Shown piece by piece: positions 6,302 to 14,420 of a DNA stretch of 20,148 bases; the first letter of the stretch is position 1; the number at the start of each line of letters is the position of its first letter. Location: positions 1 through 20,148 of IMG/VR virus record IMGVR_UViG_3300029319_000574, one strand, 5' to 3'. The notes beneath the pieces are model-generated. The model did not search any database. It was not told the DNA's origin and saw only the letters and a list, made by a program, of their open reading frames with translations. Source of the stretch: a virus. The position numbers and the translations under genes were made by a program.

Positions 6302-9300
6302 ATGACATACTCAGGCAGTACACAAAACTCCTCGTATTCTAAACGCACATACAACAAGAAAGACGCAAACGATCTTGCTGCATTAGCTAAGGCTATGGAT
6401 AAACAGCGTAAGGAAACGGTAACAGAATTTAGACAAGCATCGACAGATCAGCTTGGTGAGTTAGATCGACAAGATAAAATACAATACAGTAACGATCAAT
6501 TTCAAATAAGACAACTAGCTAAGTTTAGTGACAATTTAAACAGTTTCTTAAAAGAGTCTGTTGAAAGTGTAGGTAAAGCATATATTGATAATAAACGCCA
6601 AGAAGGTATTGAATTTGAAAGAAAATACCGTGCGGGTGATCCAGACGCAGTAGCTAAAATTGACGCTGATAAAGAGCAATTAAAACAGATTGAGGAACAA
6701 GTAAACTCAATGTCTCAAGAAATCAATGAGTCTGTTGACGCATTTCTTAGTAGAAAAGCAGAGGAAGAGATTTCACTCAAAGATAAAATAAGAGCTCTTA
6801 ACGTAAAGAAACTTGGCCCAAACATTCGTTGGGGTTTTGTAAGAGCTCAGTTACAAGAATCCGCTCAAGGTTATAGTTCACATCTAATTGATACTTTACA
6901 AAACAGTGAAGAGCAATTTACAACTAAAGATAACACTACTTATACTATTGGTAAATACAGTGAGATACTAAACCCAGACCATAAGAAAGAGATTGAGGAT
7001 TATGTTGAAGATCAGTACATTGCTAACAACAACCCGTTTGGTGCTTCTGATGTAGTTAGAAATGCTTATCTTACTGCAAAGGTAGTTGAGACTACTGACA
7101 AGTATAGAGAAAAAGAGTATATAAAAGAAAGAGCACAACTAGGTGAACAACAACAAACTGGTAGAGTTGACACGTTAATTACATCTTCAATAGATTTCGA
7201 TGCTGATAGAGTCACAACTGTTACACTAGCAGACGGTACAACTATAGAAGAAAATCGTAGTATTATTGCTTTAGATGGTGCTATACAAAATCTACTTACC
7301 GAAGGCCCTAGCAGCGAAGCTATGGTCAACGATAATGTTAGCCCATACAAAGCTAATAAAACTAGAGTTATAAATGCTATAAAAGAGGCTTATTCATTTT
7401 TAGACTCTGACACTGCAGCAGAACTTACTGAACATTTATTAAAGAAAAAATTTAAGATGGCTGGTATGGAGGGTACACTAGAAACCCTAATGGCAGGTGA
7501 CTTAAATCTAAAAGAGATAATGTCAGAGCATGGTAGTAAGGTAGCCTTACAAAATGAAAGGTTACGTAAAACAATGTTATCTGATTTTAACACAGAAATA
7601 AATGGGTATTACAAGTCATATCGTGAAGGTAAATTAACTGAACAGGAAGTTAGAGATCAAGCTAAAATAATTAAATCAAGTGGTGCTTATGATTTGATAT
7701 TTGATGAAGCTGAGTTTCAGAAAAAACTAATAGCTTTAGAAGAGTGGAAGCCAGCTCATTTTAATTACACTGATTCTATGGGTAAAGCCGATGACATTAT
7801 GAACGATCAGGGATTTTTGTCTAGTGCAGATATGTTACAGATGCACCCAGAAGCTCTAAAAGAGATAATGGAAGATGCTAATGGTAAGAAAGAAAGATTT
7901 ATATATAAGGATAATCTTATCTGGGCTAAAATGGGTAAATCAAATTTTGATACTCTTTTAGATAAAACCTTAGAACCTATAAATGGTGCAATAGATGCAA
8001 TAGTTAAAGAAACAGCTATTGATCTAACTGATGACATAACCATGAACGCTATCAAAGATGCAACTAGAGCACATTTACTACGTAAAGCTAACTTGTATCA
8101 CTTAAATGGTAGTTCTGGGGTTAAAGCCTTATCACAGGCTGCTATTGAAGTTGGAACAGAGCTTCAAGCTGGTACAGGTATTTTTGCACGAGATGGTGAG
8201 AAATTTACTGATATTAGGATGCAACCTCCAACAATAGCAGGTGGACAAGATATAGAAACTCTAATACAAGAAGGTGCTGTCGTTACAGCTAAATTAGACA
8301 TATTACAAGGATCTGGTAAACAAGAAGATTTTTTAGCAACTAAAGTTCTTATACCTGCAGGTAGTAAATTACTAGAACCAGACGTAGGTGAAGATGGTGT
8401 TATACGTAAGTTACCTAACGCTTTGTTTGAAATAGCAGAGTATAGCGAAACAGGTTATACAGCTATAGATGTTTTAAATTTACAACGTAAGGTAAATAAG
8501 TTAGAACCTTATAAATTAAGTGAGTTTTCTCCCGAACTACAGGCGTTACATACTAAGGTTAAGAATGAATATCCACATCTAGCTAAAGTTTTTAACAGTA
8601 GTCCAGAAGGAACATCAAGAGCTATAGATGAACTAGGTGCTGTCGATCTAAATACATTAACAAACTCTGTTATTGTCAACATAGAATCTCCTATATTTGA
8701 AGGTGACTTAGATCAAGTGCTAACTAGATTTGGCTATGAAAAAGATAAGTATGACAACAGTGCGTTAATACAAGAAGAAGTAAGACGTAAACAAGTAAAC
8801 TATTTACTAAAAACAGCATTACAAACAACTAATGACAAGAACCAAGCTATACTTATGGTAGCTACTGGTATGAGATTTGGTGAAAGTTCTATGAATGATT
8901 ATGGTGAGGGTAGTATTTATGATAATATTAGTAACCAAAAATCTGATTATGCCTATTCTGTTTTAGATGCGTATTACTCAGGAGATACTTCTAAGTTAAT
9001 AGGTACTTATAGTAGTGATACACTTGTTACAGGTCAGTTTAGAGATCTTACAAAAACAGAGGCTAAGTATAACTTAGAACCTAACTATGTTATGGAAAAC
9101 ATTGTAGGTAATGTTAAGAATATAAATTTAAGAGATACAGCAAAGAATAAAGCTGTTCTAGAAATACTTAATAATAAACAGTTTATACCACCAGAAGATA
9201 TAGTAGTACCTAGTGCTGGTCTATATGGTAGAAGTGTTATACGTAACCCTCTATATGATAAGTATAAGCAAGCTCTAAAAATCTACACAGATATTGACAA

Positions 9301-9580
9301 TCTTACAACTAAAATAAGTAAGCAAGATACAAGTATACTTAACAGTAAAAAAGAATACTTTAACTTACAAAAATTATTACAGTTCCAAGAAAGTCATGAT
9401 TTAGGTGGTAAGTATGTACCGATTACTGATTCAAAGTTTTTTGTCTATAGAGATGAATGGATGGAGAAAAATGGTAGTAAATACCAAGGTGCAAACAAGA
9501 ACAAGGTTAAACAATTAAACAAACAAAGAATGGAGTATATACTCTTAAAATCTAAAGAATACTTAGGTTTGGGTGAATAA
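6302..9580 (+). CDS. Internal core/ejection protein (T7 gp15-like)
   Basis: The product is 1092 residues, considerably longer than T7 gp15 (about 747). It has the expected position, between the gp14-like and gp16-like genes. It is highly charged and probably mostly helical, with Glu/Lys/Gln-rich segments such as DADKEQLKQIEEQVNSMSQE (about residues 120-139), and no signal peptide or membrane span is evident. The family forms the middle part of the internal core and, after ejection, a periplasmic tube. No enzymatic motif was recognised. The start lies 8 nt after the previous stop, with only AAGG very close to the ATG as a possible ribosome-binding site. The family is identified mainly by context; the sequence itself is divergent. 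Confidence 0.85.
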   Translation: MTYSGSTQNSSYSKRTYNKKDANDLAALAKAMDKQRKETVTEFRQASTDQLGELDRQDKIQYSNDQFQIRQLAKFSDNLNSFLKESVESVGKAYIDNKRQEGIEFERKYRAGDPDAVAKIDADKEQLKQIEEQVNSMSQEINESVDAFLSRKAEEEISLKDKIRALNVKKLGPNIRWGFVRAQLQESAQGYSSHLIDTLQNSEEQFTTKDNTTYTIGKYSEILNPDHKKEIEDYVEDQYIANNNPFGASDVVRNAYLTAKVVETTDKYREKEYIKERAQLGEQQQTGRVDTLITSSIDFDADRVTTVTLADGTTIEENRSIIALDGAIQNLLTEGPSSEAMVNDNVSPYKANKTRVINAIKEAYSFLDSDTAAELTEHLLKKKFKMAGMEGTLETLMAGDLNLKEIMSEHGSKVALQNERLRKTMLSDFNTEINGYYKSYREGKLTEQEVRDQAKIIKSSGAYDLIFDEAEFQKKLIALEEWKPAHFNYTDSMGKADDIMNDQGFLSSADMLQMHPEALKEIMEDANGKKERFIYKDNLIWAKMGKSNFDTLLDKTLEPINGAIDAIVKETAIDLTDDITMNAIKDATRAHLLRKANLYHLNGSSGVKALSQAAIEVGTELQAGTGIFARDGEKFTDIRMQPPTIAGGQDIETLIQEGAVVTAKLDILQGSGKQEDFLATKVLIPAGSKLLEPDVGEDGVIRKLPNALFEIAEYSETGYTAIDVLNLQRKVNKLEPYKLSEFSPELQALHTKVKNEYPHLAKVFNSSPEGTSRAIDELGAVDLNTLTNSVIVNIESPIFEGDLDQVLTRFGYEKDKYDNSALIQEEVRRKQVNYLLKTALQTTNDKNQAILMVATGMRFGESSMNDYGEGSIYDNISNQKSDYAYSVLDAYYSGDTSKLIGTYSSDTLVTGQFRDLTKTEAKYNLEPNYVMENIVGNVKNINLRDTAKNKAVLEILNNKQFIPPEDIVVPSAGLYGRSVIRNPLYDKYKQALKIYTDIDNLTTKISKQDTSILNSKKEYFNLQKLLQFQESHDLGGKYVPITDSKFFVYRDEWMEKNGSKYQGANKNKVKQLNKQRMEYILLKSKEYLGLGE

Positions 9581-9582
9581 TT

Positions 9583-12500
9583 ATGAGCGACACATTAAGA
9601 CCCATAAACTCGTATGATTATCCTACCGATACCGAGTTTCAAGATTTACGAGAGGTAGGACAAGAACTTATTAAGGAAAAAGGACTTGAAGATAAAATAC
9701 TAGAGCAAGAAAAAGCAAAAGCAGAGGATCAAGGTTTTATAGCTGACAATCCTCTAGATGCTCTTAGTGACGTTGCTTCTATAGTTCCAGGAGCAGCTAT
9801 AGACGCTGCAGAGAGTATTGGACAGTTCTTAGACCTTAGTGGTGATACACTCAACACAGCAGCTGCTAACTTGTTTGGACATCATCAATTTGAGTCTGAC
9901 AATCCTTTTAGTGATAAGTATGAAAAAGGTAACTGGATAGATATACCAGATCAGTTTACACCTGAGACAAAATCAGGTCTTGGTAAACTAGCAAGAGGTT
10001 TAGGAGAATTTGGTATACTAGCAGTATTAACTGCAAAAACAGGTGGAGCCCTTGGAGGTGCTTTAGGTGGTGCTAAGGCTACTGCTGCTGGTACTAAAAT
10101 GGCTGGTCTTGTAAACAAGATGAAAGCTGGTTCTAGACCTATGCAGTTCTTACTTAGTCCTAAAGCAGCAAAATTTGGTAAGATAGCCAGCGAGGGTGCT
10201 GTAGCTGACTTTATTATGAATGATAGTGAAGAAGGTAATATAGCAAACCTTGTAGATCAGTATGCTCCTATAATACCATTTAGTAAAGCCTTAGCTGTTA
10301 ACGAAGAAGATAACCCATACTCAGCTCGTATTAAATCAGTTATAGCTGGTGCGGGTATGAATATTGTAGGTCATGCTTTGGTAGGTTTTTTAAAAGGTAA
10401 GTTTGCTGCTACTAAAAAAGCAAAAGAACTTATTGAAGAACAGAAACTACTAGAGGGTAAAGAACCTAAATTACTTACAGGTTCTACAGATGCAGTAGGC
10501 AAAGGTTTTGTTATTAAAGACTTTTATTCTGACGTTATCAACAGATCAAATAACGAAGGTACTCAAGTTATGTATGATTACATACGTAAACAAGGGTATG
10601 ACGATGCTGCTGAAGCTAGATTACAAGCTAATACTAACTTTGCTGATGGTAAAGGTTTTCGTAACGATGTAGACTATTTAGATCTTTACTTAAGAAAATA
10701 TCTTAACGAAGAAGATTTTGAAGAAGCACAGAGATTGTTTGCAGGTGAGGATTTAAACTCATCAGTAACTATCAAAGGTGATCCCGAAGAGGGTTTCCCA
10801 GATCAAGTAATATCTCCAGAACAACGTATAGTTGACACTCGTGGTAAAGGTACATACTATCATGGTGCTGCCTCTGAAATAGATAAGTTAGTAGGGCCAT
10901 ATGATTCTGAAGATTATTTTGGCAGAAACGGCCCAGGATTATTCGGGTTTGGTTTTTACACTACAGATGATCTAATTACTGCTAATAAATATAAGAAAAA
11001 AAATGTTACTAAAGCTGAGTTATCAGAACCTATAGTATACAAAACTAGAGAGCTAAAAGAAGTAAAATTTTATGACTTAGATGCTCCTATGTCAGATACT
11101 GTACTTAAAGAAATAGATGACATAATTGAAAGAGATAATTATGTTAGTGACTCTTTAGCTGACGCTCTAGCAGATGTAAGTCGAGGAGGTAGTCTAGCAG
11201 ACTTTTTACGAGAAGCAAAAGAATATGCAAGATATAATGATATATATTCTGAAGAATTTGCAGAAAATGTTTTTCTACCTATACAAAGAATACTTGAAAA
11301 AGAAGGTATTGGTGGTTACACACATAAAGGTGGTATATATAGAGCCAAAGGTAAAAGAACACACCAAGTTAGAATATACTGGGATCCTGCTAATCAGCTA
11401 GAACTAGGTAAAACTTCTACAGAAACTGCAACTTTACAGGACTATATAGACCTTGCAATGAGAAAAGGTCAGGCTGCAGGAGATCCTTGGATGCCAGAAA
11501 TGGGTATGAGTCGTAAGCAAGAAAGAGCTAACAGACTACGTAAACCAGATCCAGAGGTAAACCCTAATAAATTTAGTAACGAAGAAAGAGCTAGTCAGCG
11601 TGTATCAACAGATACTGACAACCCATACACACAGTATGTAGAAGAAGCTACTAAGATGAACGACATAGGTCAAAGACCTGTGGGTTCAACTAACATGAGT
11701 ACTAATGCTAGAACCAGACAGATGGCTGGTGATGACCAAGGTCTACGTAAACTAGCTGAAGAAGTCATGGACAGCATTTCAGAAAATGACTTTAAGCAAA
11801 TTGATAATGCACAGCCCTTTGCAAAAAGGATTGATATGTACTATCAAATGGCAAAAGAAATAAATGAGATTATTGCTGTTGGTGGTGATGACAGTATAAA
11901 TGCACTAAGACGTTATCTTAACGCAGATCTTGGTACAAAAAAAGTTGATGTATCTGATCTTACAGGTAGAAAAAACTTTATATTTTGGGATTTTGACGGA
12001 GAAAAAATTATAACTATTACACCTCAAATGGCTAACGCTTTAAAGATTGCAGTAATGCACAATCTTAAAAAAGCATCAGACATAGGTACAGGTGTTACTA
12101 TGTTACCAAAAGGTGCTAACGCAACTAGACAAGCCTTAGATATACTTGACAATCTACAACTTGCTATGGTTGAGATGAAGAAAATATCTTTCATGACTGG
12201 TAATGCCCTACAGGTACAAAAAGGTATTGGATTGTTTGAACAAGGAAGTCGTAAAAAATTAGCGAAAAAACTTAAACAAATTGAGTTAGAAGAAAAGACT
12301 TTTACAGAAAGACTTAAAGAACTAATCCAAAAAGGTGATAAAAAACAAGCTCGTCAACTATCAGAAATATATGCTATCACAGATGGTAGGGTAACTTCTC
12401 TGTCTATGATACAAAATTATCTTAAGAAAAGGCTAGGTTTTGGTGGTGAGATTAACGGTCAACGCATCCCATCTCAAGTATTTAGAGAGTTAGCGTCTGT

Positions 12501-14409
12501 ATATTACAATTCTATACTTAGTTCACCTAAAACACCCATGAGAGCTGTTGTAGGTACAAACCTTATTGCTGTACTCAGACCATTTCAAATGTGGGCTGGA
12601 GCTACACTAAGACAAGATAGAGCACAGGCTGCTGTAGCAGCTGCAGCTATAGATGGTATAGGTAAAGCATACGCAGATACTTTTAGAATATTTAAGTATA
12701 ACTGGGAGCAAGGTGTACATAACAAACGTCTGTCATATCAAGGTAGATTTGATTTACCAAGAGACTTAGCTAAGTTTCAACAGTTAGGTAAGTATGCAGA
12801 AGAGTTTGGTACACCAGCTGAAAAGATGATGTATAGAGCTATAAATCAAATTGTAAAAATAAATACTAACCCTTGGTTCCGTTACTCACAGAACATTATG
12901 GGAGCAGGTGACGCTGCAGCTAGAACAGCTATAGGACGTTTTACAGCTCGTATAAGAGCAGCTCAAGAAGGCGTAGAAAAAGGTATACCTCTAGAAAATC
13001 TTACTGACTATGCAAAAGCACAAGAGCAAAGATTTTTAGATCAAATATTTACACAAAGCGATGGTAACATGATGGTTGTTACAGATCAGGCAGCTTTAAT
13101 GGCTGGTCGAGAAGCTACCATGACTAAGGACATTGAAGGCTGGATGAAGGTATTTGAGTCAATAAGTGGTAATCCTTTAGGTATGTTTTTCTTCCCGTTT
13201 GCTAGAACTGGTTATAATGCTTTACGTTTGACTACCCAACATACACCCTTAGAAATTTTTAGTAAAAGATATAAGGATATTATGGCAGGTACAAACCTAG
13301 AAAAATATGGTTTAACTGCAGCAGATTTACCAGCAGAAAAAGCACTTATGGAAGGTAGAATTGCTATGGGTTCTGCTATACTTGGTATGGCGATTGCAGG
13401 AGCTGCAGCTGGTAATATTTATGGTGATGCACCACGAGACAAAGAAATGAGAGACTTGTGGGCGATGGAAGGTATAAGACCTTACACAATGCGAGTTGGT
13501 AACACTCTAGTATCCTATAGAGACTTTGAGCCTTTCAATACTATTATTGCAACAGGAGCTAATTTATTTAATTATCAACATGCTTTAGATGAAGATTTGT
13601 TTTCTGAGTTTGCAGAGACTGCTATATTTATGATGTCTGCAGCTCTAGTAGATAAATCTATGCTTGCAGGTGTAGAGGACTTAGCTACTGTTTTAGATCC
13701 TCAAGGTTTAGAAAGAAAAGGCGGTAGATTATTTGCTCAAACAGCAAGATCTATTTTACCTTGGTCTGGTCTTTTAGGTAGTATTGGTGACTTGCTAGAC
13801 GCTAACCAAAAAGAAGCAGTAGGTATGTTTGAAATTATGGTTAGACGTGATGCTATCTTTAAATCTACACTACCTCCTAAGTATGATATATTATCAAAAG
13901 ATAGATCTGGCACACCATTTCAAATTCCTGGAAGTCAACCACTAGCCCGTGCATTTAACTTTTTATCACCAATAGCAATTACTAATACCTCTGGAGATCC
14001 TGTAAAAACAACACTATATGATATAGGATATAATTTACCAGATGTACTTAGAACATACAAAGGTATACAGTTGACTTCAGCTGAAAGATCTTTAATGACT
14101 AAGTATTTGTCTATGGGTAATTTACGGTCAGAGTTAGAAAAAGTATTTGCAAGTAAAGCGTTTCAAAATGGATATAAAGAATTTAAAGATTTAAAGGGAC
14201 GTAGACGTATGGGTATTAGAGTAGAAGATCAAGAGTTTTACCAAATGGTACAAAAGGTCTTTAGAAAAGCAAAGAAAGACGCATATTATAAAATGATAGC
14301 AGAAAATCCTGAGCTTGATGACAAGCTAAAAGAAGCAGCACGTTTGAAGAGACTTGGTGGTTCTGGTAATTATGAACAAATAAATAAAATTTTAAATATA
14401 CCAAAATAA
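9583..14409 (+). CDS. Giant internal virion/ejection protein (T7 gp16-like) with ADP-ribosyltransferase-like segment
   Basis: The 1608-residue product (T7 gp16 is about 1318) is the largest core protein, expected to cross the envelope with the DNA and form the inner-membrane part of the ejection channel. A Gly/Ala-rich hydrophobic segment lies at about residues 141-172, and a second, likely membrane-inserting segment (GSAILGMAIAGAAAG) at about 1263-1277. The stretch NPWFRYSQNIMGAGDAAART (about 1096-1115) and the block containing GIRPYTMRVGNTLVSYRDFE resemble the C-terminal halves of other large podovirus ejection proteins. Residues about 424-608 look like an ADP-ribosyltransferase: YYHG (425-428), GFGFYTT (455-461) followed by A467 and Y470, then GGYTHKGG (577-584) and QVRIYWDP (595-602). 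I see no soluble-lytic-transglycosylase motif at the N-terminus, unlike T7. The start lies 3 nt after the previous stop. Confidence 0.88.
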   Translation: MSDTLRPINSYDYPTDTEFQDLREVGQELIKEKGLEDKILEQEKAKAEDQGFIADNPLDALSDVASIVPGAAIDAAESIGQFLDLSGDTLNTAAANLFGHHQFESDNPFSDKYEKGNWIDIPDQFTPETKSGLGKLARGLGEFGILAVLTAKTGGALGGALGGAKATAAGTKMAGLVNKMKAGSRPMQFLLSPKAAKFGKIASEGAVADFIMNDSEEGNIANLVDQYAPIIPFSKALAVNEEDNPYSARIKSVIAGAGMNIVGHALVGFLKGKFAATKKAKELIEEQKLLEGKEPKLLTGSTDAVGKGFVIKDFYSDVINRSNNEGTQVMYDYIRKQGYDDAAEARLQANTNFADGKGFRNDVDYLDLYLRKYLNEEDFEEAQRLFAGEDLNSSVTIKGDPEEGFPDQVISPEQRIVDTRGKGTYYHGAASEIDKLVGPYDSEDYFGRNGPGLFGFGFYTTDDLITANKYKKKNVTKAELSEPIVYKTRELKEVKFYDLDAPMSDTVLKEIDDIIERDNYVSDSLADALADVSRGGSLADFLREAKEYARYNDIYSEEFAENVFLPIQRILEKEGIGGYTHKGGIYRAKGKRTHQVRIYWDPANQLELGKTSTETATLQDYIDLAMRKGQAAGDPWMPEMGMSRKQERANRLRKPDPEVNPNKFSNEERASQRVSTDTDNPYTQYVEEATKMNDIGQRPVGSTNMSTNARTRQMAGDDQGLRKLAEEVMDSISENDFKQIDNAQPFAKRIDMYYQMAKEINEIIAVGGDDSINALRRYLNADLGTKKVDVSDLTGRKNFIFWDFDGEKIITITPQMANALKIAVMHNLKKASDIGTGVTMLPKGANATRQALDILDNLQLAMVEMKKISFMTGNALQVQKGIGLFEQGSRKKLAKKLKQIELEEKTFTERLKELIQKGDKKQARQLSEIYAITDGRVTSLSMIQNYLKKRLGFGGEINGQRIPSQVFRELASVYYNSILSSPKTPMRAVVGTNLIAVLRPFQMWAGATLRQDRAQAAVAAAAIDGIGKAYADTFRIFKYNWEQGVHNKRLSYQGRFDLPRDLAKFQQLGKYAEEFGTPAEKMMYRAINQIVKINTNPWFRYSQNIMGAGDAAARTAIGRFTARIRAAQEGVEKGIPLENLTDYAKAQEQRFLDQIFTQSDGNMMVVTDQAALMAGREATMTKDIEGWMKVFESISGNPLGMFFFPFARTGYNALRLTTQHTPLEIFSKRYKDIMAGTNLEKYGLTAADLPAEKALMEGRIAMGSAILGMAIAGAAAGNIYGDAPRDKEMRDLWAMEGIRPYTMRVGNTLVSYRDFEPFNTIIATGANLFNYQHALDEDLFSEFAETAIFMMSAALVDKSMLAGVEDLATVLDPQGLERKGGRLFAQTARSILPWSGLLGSIGDLLDANQKEAVGMFEIMVRRDAIFKSTLPPKYDILSKDRSGTPFQIPGSQPLARAFNFLSPIAITNTSGDPVKTTLYDIGYNLPDVLRTYKGIQLTSAERSLMTKYLSMGNLRSELEKVFASKAFQNGYKEFKDLKGRRRMGIRVEDQEFYQMVQKVFRKAKKDAYYKMIAENPELDDKLKEAARLKRLGGSGNYEQINKILNIPK

Positions 14410-14420
14410 TAACTAAATAA

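Noticed and set aside
7066-8055. Three minus-strand open frames (7066-7350, 7390-7593, 7807-8055)
   Set aside because: They are antisense shadows of the gp15-like gene, with unremarkable Ser/Leu-rich composition and no family signature.
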